A stretch of DNA of 64,000 bases. Origin: PFJX01 sp040757575 (lineage in GTDB: Bacteria > Pseudomonadota > Gammaproteobacteria > Burkholderiales > Thiobacillaceae). Position 1 is the stretch's first letter, and every line of letters starts with the position of its first letter. Made by a program: the position numbers and the translations under genes. Shown one piece after another: positions 22,668 to 32,137 of this stretch. The stretch lies in NCBI GenBank assembly GCA_040757575.1, contig JBFLXA010000008.1:82439-146438 (forward strand), read 5' to 3'. The notes beneath the pieces were generated by a model. The model had not been told where the DNA came from and did not search any database. It was given only the letters and a program-made list of their open reading frames with translations.

Positions 22668-24899
22668 TTACCGGGTTACCGCGAGACCGTCGTCAATCAA
22701 GCGCGGGGTCAGGAAGATCAACAGTTCCGACTTGTCGTTGGTCTTGCTGTTTGATTTGAACAGATGACCCAATACGGGGATGTCGCCCAGCAGGGGCACC
22801 TTGGTGGTGTCATCCCGTACTGTCTGCTCGAAGATGCCACCCAGAATGGCGGTTTCACCATTGTTCACGCGGACCTGGGTCTTCACCCGCTTGACGTTGA
22901 TGGCCGGGCCGGCGGTCGTCGTCACTCCCTGGGCGTCCTTCTGGACTTCCACGTTCAGGATGACCGCGTCATTGTTGAGCACTTGGGGGGCAACCAGCAG
23001 ACACAGGAGGGCATCCTTGAACTGGGTCTGGGTGCCGTTGGTGCTCACGGTCTGATAAGGAATCTGGGTGCCCTGCAGAATCACAGCCGGCTTCAGGTTG
23101 GTGGTGACCACCCGGGGGTTGGAAACGATCTTGCCCCGGTTATCCGCCTCCAGGGCCTGCAACTCCAGGGACAGCATGGTATTGGCCGCAGCATTCAGAA
23201 TGGTCAATCCCAAGGAGCTGGCCCCTGCCACGCCTGCGGCATCGGGCAATTGAACGTTAAACCCCGTCTGGCTTGAAACCGCTGTGCCGGTCGCCAGTCC
23301 ACGGGAAGCGGAACCGGAGGAGGAAAGTCCTACCGTGCCCCCGTTCACATTGCCGGCGCTATGCAGGCCAAGACGCACCCCCAGGTCACGGCCGAATGTG
23401 TCATCGGCCACGACAATCCGTGCCTCGATCATCACCTGGCGCATGGGCACGTCGATCTGTTTCAGCACTTCCTCCACGGCAGCGTGCTTGTCCAGGACGT
23501 CTGTAACGATCAAGGTATTGGTGGTCAGATCGTGGGAAGCCCCGCCCCGAGTGGAAAGCACCCGGTTGATATTGGTGGACGTACGGGTCTGATCGGTATT
23601 GGTGGTCGTACTGGCGCCATCGGAGCTACCGGATGTATCAATAGCCTGGATGCCCTGGGAGCTGGGGGAACAGGTTGCATCGCTGTCCGAAGTATTGTTG
23701 CTGCGCCGGGAGCCCCCTGCCAGCATGACCATGGCGTCGTCCGCACGCACATAGTTGAGTTTGTAGCTGCGGGTAACCAGGGGTTCCAGGTCTTCCACGG
23801 CCTTTTTGGCCTCCAGTTCGGCCTTTTCCCGGGCCGTCAATTCATCCCGGGGGGCAACCCAGATGACATTGCCGGATACCCGTTTGTCCAGTCCCTTGGA
23901 ACGCATGATGATGTCCAGGGCCTGGTCCCAGGGCACGTCCTTCAGGCGTAGGGAAACACTGCCGTTCACCGTATCGCTGGCGATGATGTTCAAGCCGGTG
24001 AAGTCGGCGATGACCTGCAACACGGACCGCACATCCACGTTCTGGAAATTGAGGGAGAGTTTCTCGCCACTGTATTGAGGTTTGTCCGACTGGAGCGTGG
24101 GATCCTCCAGATTGCGGACTTCGAGGATGAACTGATCACCAGTCTGGTAGGCGTAGTAATCCCATTTGCCACGGGGGGTCACCACCATGCGGGTGGATTT
24201 GTCCCGGGCGAAGGTCTCGATCAATTGGGCGGGCGTGGCAAAATCGGCCACGTCCAGCCTGCGTTGCAGGGCGGTGGGCAGGGAGGTGTTCAGGAAATCC
24301 ACCTGGATGCTCTTGCCCTTGTGCTGGATGTCGATGCCTGTGCCCGGGTTGGACAGGGAGACGACTACGCGGCCTTCACCGTTCTTGCCCCGCTGGAACT
24401 CCACATCACGCACGCTCACCCCGGAACCTGCGGTGGCGGCTGCCGGGAAGGCGGGAACCGAGGCTTCCTTGGCGCCCTCTCCCCCCCCTGCCAGCACGGC
24501 ATAGAGCACATTCTTGTCCTGGCGCAATTCATACTGGGCCGGGCCCGCCAGGGTGAACACCAGCCGGGTGCGGCCGGCAGACTCCACCGCCTGGTAGCTC
24601 TTCAGTGCACCGCCACCCACGTTCTCGGTGCGGCGCCCCATGCTGTTGGCCATATCGGGGAAATCCAGCACCAACCGGTAGGGATTGCTGGTGGTGAAGG
24701 CCACGGGTTCCGCACCGAGGACTTCCTTGAACTGCACCTTGACCACCTGGCTGTTGTTCTTGCCTTGGGAAACACTCACCCCCAGCAAACCGTTCTGAGC
24801 CGCCAGGGCCAGGGTGGAAAGGGCCCCAAGGACTCCACCGAAGAGGATGGAGAGACCGAATCTGGATTTCTTCATGGACAGAATCTTCACGAAATTCAT
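22668..24899 (-). CDS. pilQ: type IV pilus secretin PilQ
   Basis: 743-aa outer-membrane secretin through which type IV pili emerge. A signal peptide (to about residue 34) is followed by AMIN domains (VVKVQFKE...YRLVLDFPD and a second near 170-260) that bind peptidoglycan, an STN/N0 domain (LNFQNVDVRSVLQVIADFTG, about 287-350), an N1 domain, and the C-terminal secretin barrel with VPLLGDIPVLGHLFK. The N1 region carries a long Ser/Thr/Asp-rich insert near residues 400-450. AGGAG lies 8 bases before ATG 24899; a Met at residue 9 is an alternative. Last gene of pilMNOPQ, 5 bases after pilP. Confidence 0.95.
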   Translation of the reverse strand: MNFVKILSMKKSRFGLSILFGGVLGALSTLALAAQNGLLGVSVSQGKNNSQVVKVQFKEVLGAEPVAFTTSNPYRLVLDFPDMANSMGRRTENVGGGALKSYQAVESAGRTRLVFTLAGPAQYELRQDKNVLYAVLAGGGEGAKEASVPAFPAAATAGSGVSVRDVEFQRGKNGEGRVVVSLSNPGTGIDIQHKGKSIQVDFLNTSLPTALQRRLDVADFATPAQLIETFARDKSTRMVVTPRGKWDYYAYQTGDQFILEVRNLEDPTLQSDKPQYSGEKLSLNFQNVDVRSVLQVIADFTGLNIIASDTVNGSVSLRLKDVPWDQALDIIMRSKGLDKRVSGNVIWVAPRDELTAREKAELEAKKAVEDLEPLVTRSYKLNYVRADDAMVMLAGGSRRSNNTSDSDATCSPSSQGIQAIDTSGSSDGASTTTNTDQTRTSTNINRVLSTRGGASHDLTTNTLIVTDVLDKHAAVEEVLKQIDVPMRQVMIEARIVVADDTFGRDLGVRLGLHSAGNVNGGTVGLSSSGSASRGLATGTAVSSQTGFNVQLPDAAGVAGASSLGLTILNAAANTMLSLELQALEADNRGKIVSNPRVVTTNLKPAVILQGTQIPYQTVSTNGTQTQFKDALLCLLVAPQVLNNDAVILNVEVQKDAQGVTTTAGPAINVKRVKTQVRVNNGETAILGGIFEQTVRDDTTKVPLLGDIPVLGHLFKSNSKTNDKSELLIFLTPRLIDDGLAVTR

Positions 24900-24904
24900 G
24901 ACAT

Positions 24905-25402
24905 TTACTCCTGGAGGGCCACGGAGGCCTTGGAATCCACCCAGTCGCCCGTGCCATCCTGGACCGACTCGACGAGTTCAACACCTGTCTGGGTAATCGC
25001 TGTGACCAAACCAAAGTTCTGGCCCAGGTAGTCGCCTTTCCTGACTCGGTACAAGGCATTCTCAGGCGTGCGGATGAGCGCATAGGTCTGCCCCCCTTTG
25101 GACAGGGTGCCCACCATTTTCAACGCATCCAGGGGAAAGCCTTCCAGAGGACCCCGGGGACGGCTCATATCGGGTTGCCGTCCACCGCCCCCGCCGGCTG
25201 ATTTCATACTGCGCAAGAGGAAGGGGTCTGGCAATGCCGCCGCGTCGAAAACCGTTGTTTCCACAGGCTTGATGGGGGGCATGGGCTCCAGGGCAGGCTG
25301 ACGTCCCTTTCCGGCTTCATCCATGAACAGTTTAAGGTCGTCAAAACCCTTCTGGCCGCAACCGGACAGGAGCAGAACACCGAGCAGGAGCACGCGCTTC
25401 AT
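24905..25402 (-). CDS. pilP: type IV pilus lipoprotein PilP
   Basis: 165-aa inner-membrane lipoprotein that links PilMNO to the PilQ secretin. Lipobox LLSGC puts the lipidated Cys at residue 15. A disordered proline-rich stretch (about 30-95) is followed by a compact beta domain with FPLDALKMVGTLSKGG and YRVRKGDYLGQNFG, as in known PilP. Overlaps pilO by 4 bases. Confidence 0.93.
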   Translation of the reverse strand: MKRVLLLGVLLLSGCGQKGFDDLKLFMDEAGKGRQPALEPMPPIKPVETTVFDAAALPDPFLLRSMKSAGGGGGRQPDMSRPRGPLEGFPLDALKMVGTLSKGGQTYALIRTPENALYRVRKGDYLGQNFGLVTAITQTGVELVESVQDGTGDWVDSKASVALQE

Positions 25403-26013
25403 GATTTTTTCTTGGCCTTCTTCGCTGCCGCCATCTCTTCGTCATCGAGATAACGATAGGTCTGCACCCGGGCATCCATCACAAGGCGCCCTGATTTCTC
25501 CGGAACGAGGCTCACATCGTGCAGGGTGACAATCCGGGGCAGGCCTGCCACATCGCTCACGAAACTGCCTATCTCATGGTAGGTACCTGTGACTTTGATG
25601 CTGACAGGCAATGTGGCGTAAAAATCCGCTGGCACTTCCGTCCCCGGGCGGAACAACTGGAAGTCCAGCCCGCGCCCGACCCCCACCTGGTTGATATCGG
25701 TCAGGAGGGCATCCATTTCCGAGCGGTTCGGCAACTGGCGCAGCATGGAACCGAGGGAGCGCTCGATTTCCCCCAGACGACTTTTGTAGGTTTCATAGTG
25801 ATAGGCCTGGGTCTTCTTGGAAGTGTACGTGTCCTTGAGGGTCAGTTCCTCCTGCTGGGCAGCCTCCAGATTTTTCATGGCGTCGGCCCAGACCAGATAC
25901 CAGCCCAGAGCGACGATGCCGACGAACATGAGTATCGACAACACCACCTTGACGGGGGCCGGCGCCCCGGCGATGTCCTTGAGATCGAGGTTGTTGATGT
26001 CAGACCAGTTCAT
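25399..26013 (-). CDS. pilO: type IV pilus inner membrane protein PilO
   Basis: 204-aa bitopic protein that pairs with PilN in the pilus alignment complex. Single membrane segment at about residues 22-45 (VVLSILMFVGIVALGWYLVW), a coiled coil to about 90, then a ferredoxin-like domain containing LPNRSEMDALLTDINQVGVG, a PilO hallmark. The C-terminus is very basic (KKAKKKS). Overlaps pilP and pilN by 4 bases. Confidence 0.93.
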   Translation of the reverse strand: MNWSDINNLDLKDIAGAPAPVKVVLSILMFVGIVALGWYLVWADAMKNLEAAQQEELTLKDTYTSKKTQAYHYETYKSRLGEIERSLGSMLRQLPNRSEMDALLTDINQVGVGRGLDFQLFRPGTEVPADFYATLPVSIKVTGTYHEIGSFVSDVAGLPRIVTLHDVSLVPEKSGRLVMDARVQTYRYLDDEEMAAAKKAKKKS

Positions 26014-26609
26014 CCCTGTCCTCCCGGAGCGGCAGGCTTCTTGGGTTCATCCTCTGTATCCTTGCGGCGTTCCACCTGAACCTTGAGTGAAAACTCGTTC
26101 ATTCGGGCAGCCCCGACCTGGGCAGCCTTGACTTCCACCAGCAGGGGAGCCAGGAAGAAATCGGATGCATCCAGGGCGCGCATGAATGTGGACACCCGGG
26201 CACTGGATTGGGCGAATCCGGAAATGGAAAACTCATCACCGGTCTGCTTGACCGCGCGAAGATAAAGCCCCTCGGGCACTTCCCGGGCGAGGGCATCGAA
26301 TAGGCGAACCGACTCACCCCGGTTGGCCTGCAGGGATTCAACCACCTCCTTGCGCGCCAGCAGATCCTGGGTCTTTTCCTTGAGTTGCTTGATTTCCGCG
26401 ATCTGCTTGTCGAGCTTGGCGATCTCATCCCGCAGGAATGCGTTTCTCGCCTGCTGGACACTCTGCTGATTGGATATCCAGGCCTGTCCAAGGGCCACCA
26501 CCGCCACCCCCGCCACGGCGGATGCGATGGCCATGATGGCAAACATGCGCTGCATGCGGGCCCGCCGCATCTGGCGGTGGGGCAGGAGATTGATGCGGAT
26601 CGAGGTCAT
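26010..26609 (-). CDS. pilN: type IV pilus assembly protein PilN
   Basis: 199-aa bitopic partner of PilO. The conserved N-terminal INLLPHRQMRR motif, which binds the groove of PilM, precedes a membrane segment (about 22-45), a coiled coil and a ferredoxin-like periplasmic domain. Overlaps pilM and pilO by 4 bases. Confidence 0.93.
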   Translation of the reverse strand: MTSIRINLLPHRQMRRARMQRMFAIMAIASAVAGVAVVALGQAWISNQQSVQQARNAFLRDEIAKLDKQIAEIKQLKEKTQDLLARKEVVESLQANRGESVRLFDALAREVPEGLYLRAVKQTGDEFSISGFAQSSARVSTFMRALDASDFFLAPLLVEVKAAQVGAARMNEFSLKVQVERRKDTEDEPKKPAAPGGQG

Positions 26610-27682
26610 GCCGGATCGAACCTTCTCAGCGCCAGGCCACAGGCCACGAACAGGGCAGGGGCGTCCAGGGCAAGCTGGCGGGCGCGCACGTTGGAGGAGA
26701 CCGCCATTTTGGCGAAGGGATTCGCGATCAGGGTGCTGGTCTGGGTCTTGCCATGCACCACGTCGTCCAGTCCGGGGATTGACGCACAGCCTCCCACCAG
26801 CAGGATGTGATCCACCTTCTGGTAGGAGGTCGCCGCAAAAAACATTTGCAGGGCCCGGCCGATTTCCTGGGCGATGGAGTCGATGAAGGGTTGCAGGACT
26901 TCGGATTCATAACGTTCCGGCAACAACCCCTTGCGTTTTGCGTCCTCGGCCTCTTCAAAGGACATGTCGAAACGGCGCGTGATCTCATTGGTCAGCATGC
27001 CGCCACCGAGGGCATGCTCACGCTGGTACACCAGTTGATTGTCGTGCAGGACACTGAAATGGGTGGTCTGCTCACCAATATCCACTACAGCCACCGTCTG
27101 GCCCTGCCCCCCCTCCGGCAACTGGAAGGCCACCTGCTCGTAGGCCGTGAGTGTGGCGAAGGCATCCACATCCATTATCTTTGGGCTGAGACCGACTGCT
27201 TCCGCCACGGCTACCCGCTCCTCGACCCGCTCCTTGCGGGTGACTACCAGTAGGGCATCGTTCTCGGAGGGATTTTTCGGATTCGGACCCAGAATCTGGT
27301 AGTCCAGGCTGACCTCATCAAGGGGGAAAGAGGCCATCTGATTTGCATCTGCCGCCACCTGGGCCTCGATTTCGGCCTCTGTAGCCCCGCCCGGCAGGAG
27401 GATTTTTTTGGTGATCACGGCGGAGGAGGGCAAGGCAAGCACTGCGTCCCGGGTCTTGGTTTCCAGTTTGCGTAGAGCCTCGCGCATGGCCGCCTCGACA
27501 AGCTCGACCTTCGCGATCGCCCCGTCCACCACGGCCTCCTTGGGCAACGGCACGATGGAATAGCGCTCTACCCGGCGTACGCCCTTACCACTCTCGCCCA
27601 GCTCAAGCATTTTGACGGCCGATGAGCTAACATCAATCCCGATCAAGGGACGCGAGCCCTGGCCAAAAAGCGCGAGTTCCAA
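26606..27682 (-). CDS. pilM: type IV pilus assembly ATPase-like protein PilM
   Basis: 358-aa cytoplasmic actin-like protein that binds the PilN N-terminus. Phosphate loops LIGIDVSSSAVKMLEL and VAVVDIGEQTTHFSVL, plus HILLVGGCASIPGLDD near the end, match PilM. First gene of the operon. GGGAGA lies about 10 bases upstream of ATG 27682, and the gene is divergent from ponA. Confidence 0.95.
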   Translation of the reverse strand: MELALFGQGSRPLIGIDVSSSAVKMLELGESGKGVRRVERYSIVPLPKEAVVDGAIAKVELVEAAMREALRKLETKTRDAVLALPSSAVITKKILLPGGATEAEIEAQVAADANQMASFPLDEVSLDYQILGPNPKNPSENDALLVVTRKERVEERVAVAEAVGLSPKIMDVDAFATLTAYEQVAFQLPEGGQGQTVAVVDIGEQTTHFSVLHDNQLVYQREHALGGGMLTNEITRRFDMSFEEAEDAKRKGLLPERYESEVLQPFIDSIAQEIGRALQMFFAATSYQKVDHILLVGGCASIPGLDDVVHGKTQTSTLIANPFAKMAVSSNVRARQLALDAPALFVACGLALRRFDPA

Positions 27683-27713
27683 ATAACGTCTCCCAACCCG
27701 ATCCGGGCAACAT

Positions 27714-27743
27714 TTAATAATGTGGATTAAATCCTAGCAACAA
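27714..27743 (-). promoter_or_regulatory. candidate promoter of pilMNOPQ
   Basis: On the minus strand, TTGTTG (27738-27743) and TATTAA (27714-27719) are 18 bases apart and lie about 32 bases upstream of the pilM start. It sits in the 111-base gap shared with divergent ponA. No convincing ponA promoter was found. Confidence 0.4.
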
Positions 27744-27793
27744 GTGGGTTAATCTGCACAACATTTTTTGTCAACTCGTTCCCAAATCTTTTC

Positions 27794-30121
27794 ATGACAC
27801 GCTGGTGGCACTACCTGCTCGGCACCCTTGCCGTGTTGACTGTTTCTTCCGTTGCGGTGGCGGCCCTTGCCGTGGCCATCGTCTATCCCAACCTGCCCGA
27901 CCTGGACAGCCTGACGGATTACCGCCCCAAGCAACCCCTGCGCATATACACCCAGGACGGCGCGCTGATCAGCGAATTCGGCGAGGAACGCCGAAGTGTC
28001 GTGCGCCTGAAGGACACCCCAAAATCCCTGCGACAAGCCATCCTGGCGGCGGAGGATGAACGTTTCTACCAGCATGGTGGCGTAGACACCCTGGGGGTGT
28101 TGCGGGCAGCGCTGTCCAACATCGCCTCGGGGGGCGCGAGAGAAGGCGCCTCCACCATCACCATGCAGGTGGCCCGTAATTTCCTTCTGAGTTCGGAAAA
28201 AACCTTCAGCAGAAAAATCAAGGAAGCCCTCCTTGCCTTCAAGATCGAACACGCACTCTCCAAGGACGAAATCCTGGAGCTCTACATCAACCATATCTAT
28301 CTGGGCCAACGGGCTTATGGTTTCGCAGCCGCCGCCCAGATCTATTACGGCAAACCCCTGAAGAACTTGAGCATCGCCGAGTCCGCCATGCTGGCGGGAC
28401 TGCCCAAAGCCCCCTCGGCCTACAACCCGGTGGTGAATCCCAAGCGCGCCCAAGCCCGTCAGATATATGTACTGGGGCGGATGAAAACCCTGGGCTACAT
28501 TTCCGAGAACGAATACGAGATAGCCCGCAACCAGCGCATGCGGCTGAAATACTCCCCCCGGGTATTCGAAGTCGACGCACCCCATGTGGCCGAACTAGTA
28601 CGGCAGCGCATGCAGCAGAAATATGGCGACAGCATCTACGTGAGCGGTATGCAGGTCTATACAACCCTGCTGATGGCGGACCAGCGCGCGGCCCTGGAGG
28701 GTGCGAAGCGAGCGGTGGTGGAATTCCACCGGCGCCGGGGCTACGCCGGCCCGGAAGGACAAATACCGCTTCCCAAGGAGACGGAGGCCCTTGACCAGGC
28801 CATCGAGGACGCCCTACTGGAGCGGGAGGAATCCAACGGCTTGATACCCGGCGTGGTCGTTGCCGTAGGCAAAAAGGCCATGACGGTTCGATTACGTTCC
28901 GGCGAGAACGTGGAACTTGGCCCCGGCGAACTCAAATATGCCGACAAATATCTATCCGGCAAGGTATCCAGATCCCTGCGTCTGGGACCGGGCAGCATCG
29001 TACGTGTGGCCCGTCTGGGTGCCGACGCCCCGTGGCAACTGACCTACCTGCCCCAGGTGGAAGTGGGGTTCGTGGCCCTGTCGCCCGACACCGGTGCTGT
29101 CCGGGCACTGGTAGGCGGCTTCGATTTCACCCGCAACCAGTACAACCACGTGACCCAGGCCTGGCGTCAGCCCGGCTCCAGTTTCAAGCCCTTTGTATAT
29201 TCTGCCGCCCTGGAACGGGGCGTGACCCCTGCAACCCTGTTCGATGACGCCCCCATCACCATCGACCCTGCCGAAACCGGCGGCGTGCCCTGGGAACCCA
29301 AAAACTATGACGGCACCATGGACGGCCCCACAACACTGAGAAACGCCCTCACCCGGTCAAAAAACCTGGTATCGATACGGGCATTGCAGGCTGCCACACC
29401 GGCCTTCGCCCTTGAACACATCCGCAAGTTCGGCTTCGACATGAACCACATTCCGCCCTATCTCACCATGGCGCTGGGGGCGGGAGAAGTGACCCCCCTC
29501 AGCCTGGCGGCCGGCTATGCCGTCTTCGCGAACGGGGGCGGCCGCATCACCCCCTGGCATTTGTTGAAGGTGACCGACAAGAACGGCCGAGTGCTGGAAT
29601 CATTCACGCCGCCGGGAAGAACCCAGGTCATCGACCCCAGGAACGCTTTCAGCATGGCCAGCATGATGCAGGACGTCATCCGCCGCGGCACCGCCACCGG
29701 CGCCATGAAGCTGGGCAGGAGTGACCTGGCAGGCAAGACCGGCACCACGAATGATCACCGGGACACCTGGTTCGCCGGCTTCCACGCCACCCGGGTGGCC
29801 GTCGCCTGGATGGGCTACGACAAACCCCGTCCCCTGGGTCGCAGCGAAACAGGGGGCACCACGGCGCTGCCCATGTGGGTGGAATACATGGGCGCCGCAC
29901 TGAAAGGCGTGCCTGAAACCCCCTTTGCACCGGCGCCCGGGCTCGTCGTCCACCACATCGACCCTGCCACCGGCAATACCGTAGCCGACGGCCAGGGGGT
30001 CGTCGAATATTTCTACCAGGAATTTTCCCCCGGTTCCCTGACTGAGCCGGGGCCCATGCTTCCGGGCGCGCAGCCCCCCGAGCTCCCTTCCGCACCGGAC
30101 AATGTCCCGTCACAGCCCTGA
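27794..30121 (+). CDS. ponA: bifunctional penicillin-binding protein 1A
   Basis: 775-aa class A PBP that polymerises and cross-links peptidoglycan. N-terminal membrane anchor (about 7-30), GT51 domain with EDERFYQHGG, GASTITMQVARN and LYINHIYLGQ, an OB-like insert, and a transpeptidase domain with SSFK, SKN and KTGT motifs. Divergent from pilMNOPQ, a conserved arrangement in Gram-negative bacteria. Its end overlaps the next gene by 20 bases. Confidence 0.95.
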   Translation: MTRWWHYLLGTLAVLTVSSVAVAALAVAIVYPNLPDLDSLTDYRPKQPLRIYTQDGALISEFGEERRSVVRLKDTPKSLRQAILAAEDERFYQHGGVDTLGVLRAALSNIASGGAREGASTITMQVARNFLLSSEKTFSRKIKEALLAFKIEHALSKDEILELYINHIYLGQRAYGFAAAAQIYYGKPLKNLSIAESAMLAGLPKAPSAYNPVVNPKRAQARQIYVLGRMKTLGYISENEYEIARNQRMRLKYSPRVFEVDAPHVAELVRQRMQQKYGDSIYVSGMQVYTTLLMADQRAALEGAKRAVVEFHRRRGYAGPEGQIPLPKETEALDQAIEDALLEREESNGLIPGVVVAVGKKAMTVRLRSGENVELGPGELKYADKYLSGKVSRSLRLGPGSIVRVARLGADAPWQLTYLPQVEVGFVALSPDTGAVRALVGGFDFTRNQYNHVTQAWRQPGSSFKPFVYSAALERGVTPATLFDDAPITIDPAETGGVPWEPKNYDGTMDGPTTLRNALTRSKNLVSIRALQAATPAFALEHIRKFGFDMNHIPPYLTMALGAGEVTPLSLAAGYAVFANGGGRITPWHLLKVTDKNGRVLESFTPPGRTQVIDPRNAFSMASMMQDVIRRGTATGAMKLGRSDLAGKTGTTNDHRDTWFAGFHATRVAVAWMGYDKPRPLGRSETGGTTALPMWVEYMGAALKGVPETPFAPAPGLVVHHIDPATGNTVADGQGVVEYFYQEFSPGSLTEPGPMLPGAQPPELPSAPDNVPSQP

Positions 30122-30680
30122 CCCTTCTAACCGCAGTGCCCAGCTACGGGCCCGGATTGCCGATGTGGCCGCGCGACTGATCATGGAACATGGAATCGGC
30201 GATTACAGTCACGCCAAACGCAAGGCCGCCCGGCAACTCGGGCTTCCTGAAGGCGTCAGCCTGCCCAGCAACGAGGAAATTGATCAGGCCATGATCGAAC
30301 GGGGCAACCTGTTCGAACCGGAAGACCAGGCCGCCCTCTTGCAGCAACTTCGCCACCAAGCCTATGAAGTGATGCAGGTGTTTCAGAAGTTTTCGCCCCG
30401 GCTGACGGGGGGGCTGGCCGTGGGGGCTGCGTCCGAGCATAGCATCATTGAACTGGACATCCTGGCCGAATCCAGCAAGGAATTCGAGCAGTTTCTCATC
30501 AACCAGAACATCGAATTCAAGGTCCAGGACCGGAATGGCCAGATGGCCTATCTGGTCTACGCCCAACCGGCCGACGTGCTCGTAAGACTGGTGGAACATG
30601 GAGGCCGGTCAGGCATAGGCGGGGGCAAACCCCATCTCACCCTGGAAAAGCTCGACAACCTGCTGGCGGACGAAAAATAG
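30102..30680 (+). CDS. conserved hypothetical protein
   Basis: 192-aa soluble protein that I cannot name with confidence. The N-terminal helical part has IADVAARLIMEHGIGDYSHAKRKAA, here partly quoted, resembling a family found in beta- and gammaproteobacteria. The C-terminal part (about 95-170), with LTGGLAVGAASEHSIIELDI and a following EFEQFLINQNIEFK stretch, resembles a minimal nucleotidyltransferase-type fold, but the paired acidic motif is incomplete. No signal peptide. It overlaps the end of ponA by 20 bases, so it is likely co-transcribed. The start is uncertain because no clear RBS is seen; Met codons further in are possible. Confidence 0.55.
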   Translation: MSRHSPDPSNRSAQLRARIADVAARLIMEHGIGDYSHAKRKAARQLGLPEGVSLPSNEEIDQAMIERGNLFEPEDQAALLQQLRHQAYEVMQVFQKFSPRLTGGLAVGAASEHSIIELDILAESSKEFEQFLINQNIEFKVQDRNGQMAYLVYAQPADVLVRLVEHGGRSGIGGGKPHLTLEKLDNLLADEK

Positions 30681-30756
30681 CCTGGACACTCGACAGGGAA
30701 ATTGCCCGTTACACTATGGCCTGAGTCCACAGCATGCCTGCCAGACCCTGTCCTAG

Positions 30757-32136
30757 ATGATCCGCTTCTTCAGACACTACATCCCCCTCAGCCTGCTGCT
30801 GCTGACCGGCGCGGAATTCCTCCTTTTCTATTTCATCGCACAGTTCTCCGGGCAGCATTACGGTTCCGCCAGTTCTTTGCCGGCGGACATTGCCGCTTAC
30901 AAGCCCTGGCTCTTCGCCGCGCTGTTCAGCCTGCTGAACTCCATGTTCGGTCTCTATGACTGGGAATGGACCACCGGGCTGCGCAGCCTGCTAGTACGCA
31001 TCATCGGCAGCATGCTGGTGGGCGCCTTGCTTGTGGCCGCCGGCGCCAGTCTGCTGCCTGCCCTCTTTCCTTCGGGAGCCGAATTCATCGGCAGCATGTC
31101 CCTGGTGGGGTTCAGCGCCATCCTCATCCGGTTGGCCTTCATGGAATGGGGCAAGACCAACTCCTTCAAAAAGCGTGTGCTGGTGGTGGGCACCGGCAGC
31201 CGGGCCGCAAAAATTGAGGAAATCGCCAATGCCGGGGAATTGCAGGGCATCCATGTGCTGGGTTACCTGCCCCTGGGCACCACCCACCATTACGTGCCCC
31301 ATGAACGGCTCGTCCAGGCAGAAGGCCGCCTGTTCGACATCGCCACCCAGCAGGGCGCCTCCACGCTCATCGTCGCCGTGCGGGAACGCCGGGGCGGCGG
31401 TCTGCCCATCAACGACCTGCTGGAATGCAAGCTGCGAGGCATCGAAATCCTGGACCTGCCCGCATTTTTCGAACAGCAGACGGGCATCCTGCCCCTGGAA
31501 TCCACCAACGCCAGCTGGATGATCTTCTCCGAAGGCTTCAGCCAGGGCTCGTCCAGGGACGTGGTGAAACGCATCTTCGACCTGCTGATAAGCGGCAGTT
31601 TCCTGCTGATGATGCTCCCGCTAATGCTGGTGACCGCCCTGCTGATACGCCTGGAAAGTCGGGGACCGGTGTTCTACACCCAGGAAAGGGTCGGCCAGTT
31701 CGGCCAGTCCTTCACCATTTACAAGTTCCGCAGCATGCGCACTGATGCGGAAAAACATGGCGCAGTCTGGGCCCGCCAGAACGACGACCGCACGACCCGG
31801 GTGGGGCGTTTCATCCGGCGTACCCGCATCGACGAGCTGCCCCAGATACTGAACGTGTTTCTCGGCCACATGAGCTTTGTCGGCCCGCGGCCGGAACGCC
31901 CGGTCTTCGTCAACGACCTGGCAGAGCAGATCCCCTATTACCACGCCCGTCACAGCGTCAAACCCGGCATCACCGGCTGGGCTCAGGTCAAATTCCCCTA
32001 CGGGGCAAGCGTCGAGGACGCCATGCACAAGCTCCAGTACGACCTCTACTATGTCAAAAACCACAGCCTGTTCCTGGATTTGATGATCCTGCTGCAAACC
32101 GCCCAGGTCGTGGTGCTGGGCAAAGGCGTACGCTAA
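30757..32136 (+). CDS. PEP-CTERM-associated sugar transferase (polyprenol glycosyl-1-phosphate transferase)
   Basis: 459-aa membrane enzyme that would start exopolysaccharide assembly by moving a sugar-1-phosphate onto undecaprenyl phosphate. Four or five N-terminal membrane segments (to about residue 125), a nucleotide-binding-like middle domain (RVLVVGTGSRAAKIEEIANA, about 137-156), then the bacterial sugar transferase domain with KRIFDLLISG, GPVFYTQERVGQFG, YKFRSMRTDAEK and FVGPRPERPVF. The layout matches the EpsB-like family tied to exosortase loci. It is followed 1 base later by prsK, which supports that link. Confidence 0.85.
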   Translation: MIRFFRHYIPLSLLLLTGAEFLLFYFIAQFSGQHYGSASSLPADIAAYKPWLFAALFSLLNSMFGLYDWEWTTGLRSLLVRIIGSMLVGALLVAAGASLLPALFPSGAEFIGSMSLVGFSAILIRLAFMEWGKTNSFKKRVLVVGTGSRAAKIEEIANAGELQGIHVLGYLPLGTTHHYVPHERLVQAEGRLFDIATQQGASTLIVAVRERRGGGLPINDLLECKLRGIEILDLPAFFEQQTGILPLESTNASWMIFSEGFSQGSSRDVVKRIFDLLISGSFLLMMLPLMLVTALLIRLESRGPVFYTQERVGQFGQSFTIYKFRSMRTDAEKHGAVWARQNDDRTTRVGRFIRRTRIDELPQILNVFLGHMSFVGPRPERPVFVNDLAEQIPYYHARHSVKPGITGWAQVKFPYGASVEDAMHKLQYDLYYVKNHSLFLDLMILLQTAQVVVLGKGVR

Positions 32137-32137
32137 C

